A stretch of DNA of 64,000 nt from Cyclobacteriaceae bacterium (lineage in GTDB: Bacteria; Bacteroidota; Bacteroidia; Cytophagales; Cyclobacteriaceae), in the NCBI GenBank assembly GCA_019694875.1, contig JAIBBC010000003.1, positions 1,092,199 to 1,156,198 on the forward strand, given 5' to 3'. Of the stretch, positions 53,388-63,098 are shown piece by piece. Under the pieces are notes generated by a model that was not told the origin of the DNA, made no database searches, and worked only from the letters and a program-made list of their open reading frames with translations. Positions within the stretch are counted from its first letter, which is position 1; each line of letters begins with the position of its first letter. The translations under genes and the position numbers were made by a program.

Positions 53388-56313
53388 ATTTGGACTTTTT
53401 TTCGAATTGAAATTTTAATGAGACCCGGGTACCTTTTCCAGGCTCGCTTGTGATGGTTAAAACTGCCTTTAATTTTTCAGCACGGTCACGAATATTCTTC
53501 AGGCCGTTTGAAACTTTCTTACGCTCCACATCAAAACCCACTCCGTCATCTTCAAAAACAAACTCAAACCCGTTTTCGCGCGACATTAACGATAGTGTGG
53601 CATTTTTAGCCTGTGACGACTTGAATGCATTGGTCATGGCCTCCTTGAAGATCAGATTCGCTTCGCGGCTAAATCCATACGGAAGCTTCACATTTATTTT
53701 TACATCGTTAAAAGCCCTGAATTTGATCTCTTTTTCCTCAAAAAGTTTCTCTCCAAAATCGCGGATGTGAATAAAAAGCTTGGAAAGCTCATCGTTTACC
53801 GGGTCAATCGACCAGATGAAATCACGCGTGCCGGTATAAAGGTATTTGGCCGAATTTTCAACTTTTGTGTACAGGTCGGTTCGGGAAGACGTTCCTCCCA
53901 CTACACTTCCGTTGAGTTTTAAAAGGCTTACGTAGTTAATGATCCGCGTGAGCTGGTTCCCCATTTCGTCATGGAAGTCGCGGGCAATTTCCTTGCGAAG
54001 ATTCTCCTGTTCTTGGAGCCTGATTTTCTCGCGCACCATAGCCTGCTCAATTTTATACCGCATACGTAAAAAGAATGCGAGGGAAATTACGCCTGCCAGG
54101 AAGATGCATGCCAGCACCCAAAAAGCTGCCGTTTGGTAAAATGCGGCCCGTATTACAAATGGATACCGAAGTTCTTTGCCCCAATTGCCCTGATGATCTG
54201 TAGCCGTCACAACAAATTCGTATTTCCCAGGAGGAAGGTTGCTATACGTCACCTGACGCATGGATGATGGCTTCGACCACGCTTTATCATAGTTGTCAAG
54301 CTTGTACTTAAACTTGACAGATTTCGGATTGAGTTTATCTACACGATTAAATGCAAACGTAAGGTGGTTTTTATCGTGCGGGAAGCTGGGATGATATGGA
54401 ATTTTAAAAGAACCGGTAACACTGTCGGCATAATTGCGCGAAGGATCCTGACCATAAAAGACTTCAACGTCCGTGAGGTGCACCTCGAAAGAAGTAGTTT
54501 CGCGGTTTGGCGGCTTGTTGAAACGATATACACCGTCAATCAAACCGAACATTTTGGTATCGCCCTGGAAGCTGAATGAATTCTGATTGGTTTCGACACC
54601 TAACAATCCATTGTCGTGGTCGAAATGGATGTTCTCAATAATATCCAGCTTCTTGTCGAGCACCACGCGGCTTATCCCCTTTTCCGTTCCAACCCAGATC
54701 GTGTCGTCATCGTCAGCCACGATGAAGTAAATAAAGTCTGACGTAAGGCCATCGTGTGTTGTGATTAAACGATAATTCTTTGTTACCGGATTATACACTG
54801 CAAAACCTGAACCGCCCGATCCAAGCAGCAACAACGAATCCCGGTAAGGATTAATACTGAGAATGGTTGTGTTTGCAAGCTCTTTAAACTCCACTGCCTC
54901 AATCTTCCCGTTGGAGATTGTATTCATTCCCAATTCGCTGCCCGTAAAAAGTGTTTTATACTTTCTAGAATAGTAAATGCAATTTACCCGGTTGGTTAAA
55001 AGGCCTTGTTCAGCTTTATAGTTTGTGAATTTCTTTCCGTCATAATAGGAAAGGCCGCCAGCGGTTGCTATCCACAAGTTATCTTTTTCATCGAACCGGA
55101 TACCCATCACCCAGTTTCCAACCAAACCGTCCTTCATGGAGAGCCATTCGAAACAGTCTTTCTTTTCATTATATCGTGCGATACCCGTAGTTCCACCTGC
55201 CCAAACTGTCCCATCAGCCCCTTTAACAATGCCTAAAATTTCCTGATTGTCGCCATAATGACTTTGCTTGTCGCCCTGAATTTTCCAAAGCCCGTGATTC
55301 ATTGAGCCCGCCCACAGCACATCGTCATCCTGCAGCACACTCATCACGCCTACCAGATTCTCGGAACCCACGCGTGTAAAGTCCTGGTGATAATATTTAT
55401 ACAAGCCACTGCCATTCGATCCGATCCAGATATTTCCTTCGCGGTCGGGAAGTATTTGATTAATGGCGCGATCGGTCAGGATTATTTTACTGGTGTTGGT
55501 TTGCGTATTAATGTTCACCAGGTTATTGTGTTCATCCATAACCCAGCGCTGATGCTGTGCGGGATCGGAGAATAGCACGGTATAATCGGATGTCTTTTTA
55601 AACGATCGGATTGATTTTGTTTTCAGATCAATTTCATGCGTAAGCATGGCATAATCAGAAGAGTAGGATTCCAACATCAGGTTTTCACCTTCGCGATAGC
55701 CTGAATAAACTGTTTGCCCTTCCGGGATCGATCCGACAAGCTTGTTACCCTCTTTACTTTTAATGAAGACCCGCCTGTCGCTCATTACTATACAAAGCTC
55801 GCCCGATGCAAATTGAAATATCCGGTTAATCAGCGCTTCGGGCTGATAGGGCTTGTTCCAATAATAGACTGAATCGTTATAAATCTTCCCAAGCAAACCG
55901 GGAGCGGACATAATTAACAATGTATCTTCGAAAACAAGCAGCCTCCGCGACATGTTATGACCGACCGAATCGGCATCCGGACTAAACGTTTTGAAAGATG
56001 AGCCATCAAATCGCGATACCCCTTGCGGATGAAGTGCCCAAATGTTTTGATCGTTATCGATTTTCAGATCATAAACGATATTGCTCAACAGACCGTCAAG
56101 CGTAGTATAGACTTTAAAATTCTGACCATCAAAACGCGCCACCCCGCCACCATAGGTTGCCAGCCACAGGTAGCCGTTGCTGTCTTCCATCATCCCATTG
56201 ATCTGCGACTGCGGAACACCCTGGGCTGCGGTGTAGTTGCGCAGCACAAAGTTCTGCTGTGAATACACACACAGAGGCGCAAATAACAGGGCCAGAAACA
56301 GGCGTTTAAACAT
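53371..56313 (-). CDS. Beta-propeller two-component sensor kinase
   Basis: 980 residues. Signal peptide, then a tandem of reg-prop blades (NGYLWLATYGGGVARFDG, IWIGSNGSGLYKY, LWIATAGGLSYYDG, IWVGTEKGISRV) making two propellers, a Y_Y_Y domain (KFKYKLDNYDKAW), one transmembrane helix (about 730-752) and a cytoplasmic HisKA_3 domain with phosphoacceptor His in RDFHDEMGNQL (about 780), and a GHKL ATPase with FEDDGVGFDV and GLKNIRDRAEKL. The propeller senses a ligand outside the membrane. It is separate from its LuxR-type partner (17-bp overlap), unlike hybrid systems of Bacteroides. Confidence 0.93.
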   Translation of the reverse strand: MFKRLFLALLFAPLCVYSQQNFVLRNYTAAQGVPQSQINGMMEDSNGYLWLATYGGGVARFDGQNFKVYTTLDGLLSNIVYDLKIDNDQNIWALHPQGVSRFDGSSFKTFSPDADSVGHNMSRRLLVFEDTLLIMSAPGLLGKIYNDSVYYWNKPYQPEALINRIFQFASGELCIVMSDRRVFIKSKEGNKLVGSIPEGQTVYSGYREGENLMLESYSSDYAMLTHEIDLKTKSIRSFKKTSDYTVLFSDPAQHQRWVMDEHNNLVNINTQTNTSKIILTDRAINQILPDREGNIWIGSNGSGLYKYYHQDFTRVGSENLVGVMSVLQDDDVLWAGSMNHGLWKIQGDKQSHYGDNQEILGIVKGADGTVWAGGTTGIARYNEKKDCFEWLSMKDGLVGNWVMGIRFDEKDNLWIATAGGLSYYDGKKFTNYKAEQGLLTNRVNCIYYSRKYKTLFTGSELGMNTISNGKIEAVEFKELANTTILSINPYRDSLLLLGSGGSGFAVYNPVTKNYRLITTHDGLTSDFIYFIVADDDDTIWVGTEKGISRVVLDKKLDIIENIHFDHDNGLLGVETNQNSFSFQGDTKMFGLIDGVYRFNKPPNRETTSFEVHLTDVEVFYGQDPSRNYADSVTGSFKIPYHPSFPHDKNHLTFAFNRVDKLNPKSVKFKYKLDNYDKAWSKPSSMRQVTYSNLPPGKYEFVVTATDHQGNWGKELRYPFVIRAAFYQTAAFWVLACIFLAGVISLAFFLRMRYKIEQAMVREKIRLQEQENLRKEIARDFHDEMGNQLTRIINYVSLLKLNGSVVGGTSSRTDLYTKVENSAKYLYTGTRDFIWSIDPVNDELSKLFIHIRDFGEKLFEEKEIKFRAFNDVKINVKLPYGFSREANLIFKEAMTNAFKSSQAKNATLSLMSRENGFEFVFEDDGVGFDVERKKVSNGLKNIRDRAEKLKAVLTITSEPGKGTRVSLKFQFEKKSKYVSTI

Positions 56314-56381
56314 AGCGATGATGTATAAAAGTACCGGCTGAGTGAGCGATTAATAATCACCCAAACTTCGGTATAATTCGT

Positions 56382-56843
56382 CTATTGAAATGTTACCGGC
56401 CCTGACGTAGGGTTGCCGGTATCAATCACATATCTCCAGCTGCCATCCTTCTTACGCTTCCATACGGAAATGTAATTACCATATTGAACGGAATCTTTAC
56501 CGGCTGCTGTTTGCATAGTCAATGTGTAGCTCCCAAACGTGTATCCAAGATTTCCACTGGCTTCCGCACGAAGGGGTTCCCACGTGAGTTTATATTTAGG
56601 CGGGTTCTTTTCGTAGGATTCCATCAGCGCGTATTTTCCGAAAATCGGCTGACCGCCCGGCACAGGCTTGATGACCTTTTCATCTGCATAGAAAACGAAA
56701 GCCTCCACGATTCCCTGCTCCTGCGCCCGTTTTGCGAACTCTTTGTCAGTTTTCAGCACCTCACTTTTCAGGGCATCCGTATCTTCCGGTGAAGAACAGG
56801 AAACAATAATAAAAAGCATCCAAAAGACGTTCCGAGGTTTCAT
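56382..56843 (-). CDS. Lipoprotein with NTF2-like (DUF4440) fold
   Basis: 153 residues; MKPRNVFWMLFIIVSCSS gives a lipobox cysteine at 16. The body has ALKSEVLKTDKEFAKRAQEQ, FGKYALMESYEKN and the strand pair LGYTFGSYTLTM with SWRYVIDTGNP, the pattern of SnoaL/DUF4440 proteins, which bind small ligands or act as enzymes in other contexts. No catalytic residue can be assigned. Monocistronic; its neighbour at 56942 is divergent. Confidence 0.75.
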   Translation of the reverse strand: MKPRNVFWMLFIIVSCSSPEDTDALKSEVLKTDKEFAKRAQEQGIVEAFVFYADEKVIKPVPGGQPIFGKYALMESYEKNPPKYKLTWEPLRAEASGNLGYTFGSYTLTMQTAAGKDSVQYGNYISVWKRKKDGSWRYVIDTGNPTSGPVTFQ

Positions 56844-56941
56844 GCTGAGTACCGGGTTATCAAAAATTACCCCAATTCAAGTGAATCCAGAATCAACAAT
56901 TTATCTGAATTTTAAATCAAATTCGAGTAGCCCAAATATCT

Positions 56942-58237
56942 ATGTTTATTAGAAAACCCTCCAAACGTTACTGGATTATTTTATTCACTTTTAGCTGTAT
57001 TTATTTCTACTGTTGCGATTCAGTAATAGCCCAGGAGAAAAACCTCCAATACTATTACTCGCGTGCTACCGAAGCCCGAAAACAACAGAACTACCCCGAG
57101 TTTTATGAAATGATCAGCGAAGCAGGCAAGCTGCATCCCTATCACCAGGGCATTCAATACTTACGGGGAATTGCCTCTGCATTAACCGAAAGGCCTGATG
57201 AAGCCGTTGCGTACTTAACCAAGGCAACGCTCACCAACGCAGCATTCGATTTGGAAGCGGAAGATCTAAAAACGTTGAGAGGCCGAGAAGATTTTGAAAA
57301 ACTTAAGGCCCTTCAAAAAACACTGAACGAACGCATTACTTCTTCGGATACTGCATTTGTAATCCGCGATCGTGCGGTTCATCCTGAAGGCATCGCGATC
57401 CATAAGAATGTGCTGTACGCAACGAGTGTTTCAAAACGCAAGATTGTTAAGGTAACAGCGGATGGAAAAATTTCTGATTTTGTACCATCAGCCAAAGGCG
57501 GGTTGACGTCTGTTATGGCAATAGCCCTTGACGAAAAACACAATGTTCTTTGGGCCTGCGCATCACCGCTTCCTCAGATGGAGAATTTCGACAGCACCGC
57601 ACGGTCGGCCATCTTTAAATATGAGCTTGCTACCGGGAAACAACTCGCCAAATTAGAAATGACTGCGGGTACACATTCAGCTTTCGGAGATATGATTCTC
57701 AACAAAAAAGGTGAAGCATACATCTCTGACAGCGAAACGAATACAATATTCATGATCAATGAAACGAGCAAAGCAATCGAGCCATATTTTATGTCTGATG
57801 AAATCTGGAGTTTGCAGGGTATCACCTTCTCGGATGATGATCGTTACTTGTTTATTGCAGATTACATCAAGGGCATTTTCCGGCTTGACACTAAAACAAA
57901 AGAGTTATTGCTTTTAGAAAACAAAGTCACAACATCCTTAAAGGCTGTCGATGGCCTGCGGTGGTACAGGCATAGTCTGGTTGCTATTCAAAATTCAACC
58001 AATCCGATGAAAGTCAGCCGGTATACACTTAATGCAGACATGACGGCCGTTACCGGTGAACATATTATCGACCGGGCACACCCGGCATTCAACGAGCCCA
58101 CCAATGGGTGCATTGTTAACAATACGTTCTATTACATAGCAAACAGCCAGTGGAGCGGATACACCAAGGAGAATAAACTTAAACCTGCCGATCAATTGCA
58201 GGATATTGTTATTTTAAAGGCAGCTCTAAATCCCTAA
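56942..58237 (+). CDS. SMP-30/gluconolactonase-like propeller with helical N-terminal region
   Basis: 431 residues. After a hydrophobic N-terminus (about 10-28, with CCDS, a possible lipobox) come helical repeats (about 35-125: [39 protein letters not shown]), then a six-bladed propeller with [38 protein letters not shown] and [20 protein letters not shown]. This is the NHL/SMP-30 fold used for lactonases and ligand binding. The N-terminal helical part looks like a TPR pair. Its 3' end overlaps the convergent gene by 4 bp. Activity unknown. Confidence 0.65.
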   Translation: MFIRKPSKRYWIILFTFSCIYFYCCDSVIAQEKNLQYYYSRATEARKQQNYPEFYEMISEAGKLHPYHQGIQYLRGIASALTERPDEAVAYLTKATLTNAAFDLEAEDLKTLRGREDFEKLKALQKTLNERITSSDTAFVIRDRAVHPEGIAIHKNVLYATSVSKRKIVKVTADGKISDFVPSAKGGLTSVMAIALDEKHNVLWACASPLPQMENFDSTARSAIFKYELATGKQLAKLEMTAGTHSAFGDMILNKKGEAYISDSETNTIFMINETSKAIEPYFMSDEIWSLQGITFSDDDRYLFIADYIKGIFRLDTKTKELLLLENKVTTSLKAVDGLRWYRHSLVAIQNSTNPMKVSRYTLNADMTAVTGEHIIDRAHPAFNEPTNGCIVNNTFYYIANSQWSGYTKENKLKPADQLQDIVILKAALNP

Positions 58238-59151
58238 CTCTTTTTGCGCTTGTAGGTAAAGTCGTACGTGGTGACCCACGTCTTCCCGCCATCGGCCGAG
58301 GTTTCATGAAACTGCCGAATTTGGTCTGCGCCCTGATTGAAAAAATAAAAATGAACCTGCGATTTCACGCCCTGCGGATTGGTCATCTCACATTCAAAGC
58401 GCATGGCCTCTTCCCGATACTCACCATTCAAAAATTCAGAGACATTAAGTCCGTTTGAACCAACCCAAACTTGTTTCCATTTTCCGGAAGCCGGGTCAAC
58501 AAAATTCATACTCTTGCCGCTGAAGGGTCCGCCCACGGAAGTCCAGTTCTCCAATATCATGCATCCGCCTGAGGCGATCTCGATTTTAGAATGGCCTGCG
58601 AGGTTGTTGGTTCCCGTCACATAAGCATCCCACTCTCCTACCCAGAAATCAAATTGCCGGGCTTGTTCGTTACCCATGCAGGGATAAGCATTGACGTACG
58701 CACGCTGCCGGTAATCTTTAAAGCGCGTATCTTTGCGAAGGTTCTCCAGTTCTTTGTGCTCATCTAGTTCCGAAAAATTGCTATAGCCGAGTATAATCGC
58801 CCGATCAAGCGAAGCAAAAGATTTGTCCAGACTATTTTTCGCAGCGTATGCACGCACCATCCGCGATTGAATAACGGTTTCGAGCGCTGGCGTTGGTTTG
58901 TTACTCAGGGCTTTTTCATAATTCCCGAGTGCCTTGTCGTAGTTTGATAGATTATGATAGCTGAATCCAAGCCGGTTCCATGATAATGCAGTGCCCTGGT
59001 CTTTCTTCAAAACTTTTTCATATGCTGTTATAGCCTCATTCCAACGTTGTGAAAGGAACAGCGAATCTGCCGTGGCTATGGTAACGTTCCGATCTTGTGC
59101 CAAAACGATCGTACAGGCCATCAACAAATTGAAGAGTAAAGCCGCTCTCAT
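58234..59151 (-). CDS. TPR protein with DUF1579-like C-terminal domain, exported
   Basis: 305 residues with a signal peptide ([19 protein letters not shown]). Residues about 25-100 hold two to three TPR units ([42 protein letters not shown]). From about 155 a beta-rich domain reads [54 protein letters not shown] and [20 protein letters not shown], a DUF1579/nitrobindin-like barrel. The pairing of the two modules recurs in Bacteroidota. Function unknown. Confidence 0.7.
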   Translation of the reverse strand: MRAALLFNLLMACTIVLAQDRNVTIATADSLFLSQRWNEAITAYEKVLKKDQGTALSWNRLGFSYHNLSNYDKALGNYEKALSNKPTPALETVIQSRMVRAYAAKNSLDKSFASLDRAIILGYSNFSELDEHKELENLRKDTRFKDYRQRAYVNAYPCMGNEQARQFDFWVGEWDAYVTGTNNLAGHSKIEIASGGCMILENWTSVGGPFSGKSMNFVDPASGKWKQVWVGSNGLNVSEFLNGEYREEAMRFECEMTNPQGVKSQVHFYFFNQGADQIRQFHETSADGGKTWVTTYDFTYKRKKS

Positions 59152-59234
59152 AATTTTAATTTTACCAAGAAAGCTAAAATCTTATCCGCAGATAGCCATA
59201 CCCCAAGTGGTATCATTTTTTACTACCTTGAAAA

Positions 59235-60536
59235 ATGCAATCTGACTCGATGCGTTCAGGTACGGTTACCCGGTGGCTCCAAAACACGAACGGCTTTTGG
59301 TTTTCGCTTTATGCTACACTTGCTGCATTTTGTTTGTACACGTGCATTTTCGCTTTCCGGAAAACGTATACAGTCGGGACTTTCGAGGGATATGCATACT
59401 TCGGAGTAAGCTACAAAAGCTGGATGGTGATTGCGCAGGTTGTTGGCTATGGACTAGCGAAGTTTGCCGGCATCAAGCTGATCAGCGAACTTAAGTCATC
59501 GTTCCGCGTACGCGGAATCATCATCATGACGGCCATTGCGGGGCTCTCGTGGTTGCTTTTTGCCATCACCCCTCCGCCTTACAACATCGTGTTTCTTTTT
59601 ACCAATGGCTTGCCACTGGGCATGGGGTGGGGATTGGTGTTCAGTTACCTGGAAGGGAGACGCTTCACGGAAGTGCTCGGTGCGGGCATATCTGTAAGCT
59701 TTATCTTCTCATCGGGTTTTGCAAAATCGGTGGGCGGCTTTGTGATGAAGTTCTGGGGTGTTTCGGAATACTGGATGCCGTTTGTGTCGGCTTGCATATT
59801 CCTGTTGCCGTTGTTGTTGTTTCTGTGGTTACTCAACCAGGTGCCGCCACCTGATGCGCTAGATGAAGAATTGCGTACGAAACGACAACCCATGAATCGC
59901 GGGGAGCGAAAAAAATTCCTGCTGGCGTTCGCCCCCGGGCTCGTGTTATTAATTCTAACCTATACGTTGCTCACGGCTTTCCGCGACTTCCGCGATAACT
60001 ACTCTGCCGATGTATGGAAAATTTTAGGCTACGGAAATTCGCCTGAAATATTTACCAAAACGGAAACACCCGTCACGCTTGCCATTCTTGTGATCATGGG
60101 CAGCATCATGTTCATCCGAAGCAACCGGAATGCTTTCATGATCAACCAAATCATCGTGTTGAGTGGAATGGTGCTGGTTGGAGTGGCTACACTTTTATTT
60201 GATCGCGGATTGATTTCAGCCACACCCTGGATGATTATGCTGGGTATGGGTTTATACCTCGGGTATGTTCCGTTTAACAGCATTTTGTTCGACCGGATGA
60301 TTGCCACATTCCGGTATGTTAGTACGGTAGGATTTCTGATTTATCTCGCGGATGCGTTCGGTTATCTGGGCAGCGTTGGCGTTCTGCTGTACAAAGAATT
60401 GGGGCAGCCTTCGCTTAGCTGGCTCGACTTCTTCATCCATGCCGGTTACGTGATGTCGGTTGCCGGAAGCGCACTTGTTATCGGAGCGATGATTTACTTC
60501 CGGATCCGGTATCGTCAGTGGAGCAATGAGCAATAA
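59235..60536 (+). CDS. Predicted membrane transporter of the DUF5690/MFS type
   Basis: 433 residues with about 12 hydrophobic helices, beginning FWFSLYATLAAFCLYTCIFAF. The loop after helix 2 has VGYGLAKFAGIKLISELKSS and after helix 4 the glycine-rich GLPLGMGWGLVFSYLEGR, in place of the MFS motif-A. The layout and length are those of DUF5690, MFS-like proteins frequent in Bacteroidota. Substrate is not known. The N-terminus could also start at residue 6. A terminator for the convergent operon overlaps its stop. Confidence 0.75.
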   Translation: MQSDSMRSGTVTRWLQNTNGFWFSLYATLAAFCLYTCIFAFRKTYTVGTFEGYAYFGVSYKSWMVIAQVVGYGLAKFAGIKLISELKSSFRVRGIIIMTAIAGLSWLLFAITPPPYNIVFLFTNGLPLGMGWGLVFSYLEGRRFTEVLGAGISVSFIFSSGFAKSVGGFVMKFWGVSEYWMPFVSACIFLLPLLLFLWLLNQVPPPDALDEELRTKRQPMNRGERKKFLLAFAPGLVLLILTYTLLTAFRDFRDNYSADVWKILGYGNSPEIFTKTETPVTLAILVIMGSIMFIRSNRNAFMINQIIVLSGMVLVGVATLLFDRGLISATPWMIMLGMGLYLGYVPFNSILFDRMIATFRYVSTVGFLIYLADAFGYLGSVGVLLYKELGQPSLSWLDFFIHAGYVMSVAGSALVIGAMIYFRIRYRQWSNEQ

Positions 60537-60557
60537 AAAAAGGCGCTTATCGCGCCT
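60535..60557 (-). terminator. Terminator of the ECF-sigma/DUF4097 operon
   Basis: Minus-strand GGCGC-GATAA-GCGCC (60542-60556) followed by seven T residues that overlap the stop of the convergent DUF5690 gene. Confidence 0.85.
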
Positions 60558-60575
60558 CCGTTAATCTTGTCTGCC

Positions 60576-61388
60576 TTATCCTTTTTTACGGATGTAGACA
60601 TCACCGTTGTTCGTTTTCATGGTAATCTCCGGTCCACCGCCATTAACATCACCTTTCTTCCAATCGTCAACCACAATTCTGAAGCGTCCCGATTTAGTAT
60701 CTTCGGTTTTCTTCGGACCCGTGCTGGTGATTTTCATGTCGAAGTCGGTATAAATGTCGCCCTGTTCTGTTTTCATTTTCAAAGAACCTTTTGTAGCCGA
60801 AGGAAATGATACGTCAATATCTCCATTGTACGTGATGAACGACATGGGTGTATTCTCTTTCACTTTGTCGAAGGTAAGCTTGATCTCTCCGTTATAGGTC
60901 GTTGCCACCACCGATCCTGAAATATTCAGTGCGGTGATTTCTCCGTTATAGTTGGTGAGCGCAAGTTCACCCTGGATGTTGCTCAGCATCAAATCACCAT
61001 TGTTGTAGGTGTGCGCCTGCACATCAAAGCCTACCGGCACTTCAATTTCCACATCAACTTCATTATTCCAGGAATTCGACTTAACGGTTACGTAGTTGTC
61101 GTTTTCAGACGCTTCCAGGTCTATTCCGCCTCCGCTCACGCGCTTCAAACCGTCTTTTGTTTTGTTCTCTTTGTCATCTTCATCTTCTTCCGACTTATAC
61201 TTCACGAGCACGTCCTTGCGGGCGGAGCCTTTCAGGGTAATAGAACCGGAATTCAGATGAACCTTTATTTTGCCACGCTTTGCCGGATCGGTAAGTGCAA
61301 TGGTAAATTCATTGTCCTGTGCCACAACCTGAGCCGACAGGCTGAGGAAGAATGCTACAAGCGCTAATACTATAGATTGCTTTTTCAT
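60576..61388 (-). CDS. DUF4097-type beta-strand-repeat protein 1
   Basis: 270 residues, exported (signal ending VVAQ). The mature domain is a right-handed parallel beta structure made of short turns such as YNNGDLMLSNIQGELALTNYNGEITALN, TYNGEIKLTF, TYNGDIDVSFP and TEQGDIYTDFD, the hallmark of DUF4097/DUF2807 adhesin-like proteins. It is the last gene of the sigma-factor operon. The C-terminus ends KTNNGDVYIRKKG. Probable role: envelope-associated structural or sensing protein; unproven. Confidence 0.8.
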   Translation of the reverse strand: MKKQSIVLALVAFFLSLSAQVVAQDNEFTIALTDPAKRGKIKVHLNSGSITLKGSARKDVLVKYKSEEDEDDKENKTKDGLKRVSGGGIDLEASENDNYVTVKSNSWNNEVDVEIEVPVGFDVQAHTYNNGDLMLSNIQGELALTNYNGEITALNISGSVVATTYNGEIKLTFDKVKENTPMSFITYNGDIDVSFPSATKGSLKMKTEQGDIYTDFDMKITSTGPKKTEDTKSGRFRIVVDDWKKGDVNGGGPEITMKTNNGDVYIRKKG

Positions 61389-61414
61389 GTTCGCTGTTGA
61401 ATTAATGTCTTGAA

Positions 61415-62314
61415 TTAATTAGTTCTTTCTTTTAGATAAACGTTTCCGTTGAACGTTTCGAAATCAAGTAATGGTCCGCCTGTTCTGATTTTGTAGCGAT
61501 TACCATTTACTTTATATTTTATTCCTTCACCGTTTTTGGTTTCAGTTACCTGTACAGGCAGTGATTCCAGCGGTTCAATGTCGGTGTAAAAATCACCGTT
61601 GAAGCTTTCGAAGCTGAAGTTAGCAGCCAATCCTTTTTGAAACCAGGCGTTGATGTCGCCATTGAGGGAATAGAACCTGCAATCCTTCAAAGGGTTTTTA
61701 GCGTATTCCACGTCTACATCTCCGTTAATGGTTGAAGCATCTGCCTCGCGCATCAGGCTTTTCAGTTTAATGCCACCATTGATGTTGCTGGCATGCACCG
61801 CCCCCCTCACATTCTCAACGCTTACCTCGCCATCGTTGATGGTGCTTACCATCACATTTATTCCGGCCGGAACTTTCACTACGAAATCCATCGTGTAATC
61901 GAATCGTTCATCGCAATCCGAGTTGCAGTCGTTCCAGCTGTAGTTCCAGTGTCGCATCCAGCGACCGTTATTCTTTTTTGCACGGGTGTTGTTTTTCGAA
62001 AACGTACTGCATGTTCCTTTTACATAAAGAATAATGGAGTCTGCTTCGTTCATCACGCCAAGCTGGATTGCTGCCTTACCTTCATCAAGCCGTGCCTGTG
62101 TTTTTCCCTGAATGGTCTTTGTTACCTCCACCTGGATCGTGTTGCCTTCATAGCCGATTACTTTTACATCGCCATTAATGTTGGCAATCAGCAGTGCGTT
62201 GTTTGGAGCCGTTTTTTCAAATGACAGTTCCCTCGTTATTTTTTCGGTGTGGGTTTGTGCCAGCACAGGCAAGCCTGCGATCGTAAGCAAAAACAACCCT
62301 AAAATCTTTTTCAT
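61415..62314 (-). CDS. DUF4097-type beta-strand-repeat protein 2
   Basis: 299 residues with signal peptide (MKKILGLFLLTIAGLPVLAQ). It carries the same turn-strand repeats as its downstream neighbour: ALLIANINGDVKVIGYEG, TINDGEVSVENVRGAVHASN, INGGIKLKSL, TINGDVDVEY and SFNGDFYTDIEPL, and so is a paralogue with low identity. Its start codon overlaps the HEAT gene's stop (TAATG), indicating translational coupling. A cysteine- and tryptophan-rich insertion (WMRHWNYSWNDCNSDCDERF) is unusual for the family. Confidence 0.8.
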   Translation of the reverse strand: MKKILGLFLLTIAGLPVLAQTHTEKITRELSFEKTAPNNALLIANINGDVKVIGYEGNTIQVEVTKTIQGKTQARLDEGKAAIQLGVMNEADSIILYVKGTCSTFSKNNTRAKKNNGRWMRHWNYSWNDCNSDCDERFDYTMDFVVKVPAGINVMVSTINDGEVSVENVRGAVHASNINGGIKLKSLMREADASTINGDVDVEYAKNPLKDCRFYSLNGDINAWFQKGLAANFSFESFNGDFYTDIEPLESLPVQVTETKNGEGIKYKVNGNRYKIRTGGPLLDFETFNGNVYLKERTN

Positions 62315-63096
62315 TATGTCATGGTTTTAATACTCTCCTCGATCTGCTTTTTCACATCGCGAGGCGTGTTTTCATTTTCCAGAATTTTCTTAAGCTCCTT
62401 CACAGAAGATTTCTCCTGCAACTGAACCATCAGCTCGGCTAATGCTACCTGAACGAGTGGTGATTCCTGCTTGCCGATTGAACGAACAAGTTCAGACCTG
62501 ATCCTGCTGTCGCGCACAAAAGGTTTTAAAGCTTCCAGCGCTTCCAGCCGCACATTTATATTTTCATCGTTGTTCAGTGTTTGAAGCAGTGCATTTGTGA
62601 CTTTATCACTCACGCTGGTCATTTCGCTCGTCAAACTCACTGCTTTCAGTCGTTCGGTAGCAGATTCTTTTTCGAGCAATGAAAGCATCATCATCTCCTT
62701 CATCTCCAGCACTTCACCTTTCAATTCGGCTACTTCTTTATTGCTGGAAGGTGACGGAAAGAATAAATAACCTCCCAAAAATCCGATGATGAGCATGACC
62801 GATGCAAATGCAAGTTTGGGTGCAAACTCCGGCCAGGCGAAAAACCTGCTCCCGGAAAAACCTTTGCTTTTTCCCTTCATCGTTTTCAACATCTGATAGA
62901 AATTATCGTCCAGGTCGCCCGATGGTTCCGGTGCTTCAAATCTCATCACCTGTTCATCCAGTTGCACGAGTTCCCGGAGCTGGCTCAGCTCGATGCGTCC
63001 CTCCTCAATCAGCAGTTCGATCTGTTTGATCTCTGCCGGATCGGCCTGACCTTCGTTATATTTCGACACCAGTTCGTTGATTCTCTCCTGTTCCAT
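62314..63096 (-). CDS. Membrane protein with HEAT repeats, probable sigma regulator
   Basis: 260 residues from the ATG at 63096. An N-terminal part that could bind the sigma factor (ERINELVSKYNEGQADPAEI, ELVQLDEQVMRFEAPEPSG) precedes a transmembrane helix (about 95-115, LAFASVMLIIGFLGGYLFF). Then a coiled region and HEAT-like repeats (VRLEALEALKPFVRDS, VQVALAELMVQLQEKSSVKEL). It follows the sigma gene by 2 bp, and the next gene overlaps its stop (TAATG). The order sigma-HEAT-DUF4097-DUF4097 suggests the HEAT protein is the sigma factor's membrane anchor or anti-sigma, an inference. Confidence 0.65.
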   Translation of the reverse strand: MEQERINELVSKYNEGQADPAEIKQIELLIEEGRIELSQLRELVQLDEQVMRFEAPEPSGDLDDNFYQMLKTMKGKSKGFSGSRFFAWPEFAPKLAFASVMLIIGFLGGYLFFPSPSSNKEVAELKGEVLEMKEMMMLSLLEKESATERLKAVSLTSEMTSVSDKVTNALLQTLNNDENINVRLEALEALKPFVRDSRIRSELVRSIGKQESPLVQVALAELMVQLQEKSSVKELKKILENENTPRDVKKQIEESIKTMT

Positions 63097-63098
63097 AA

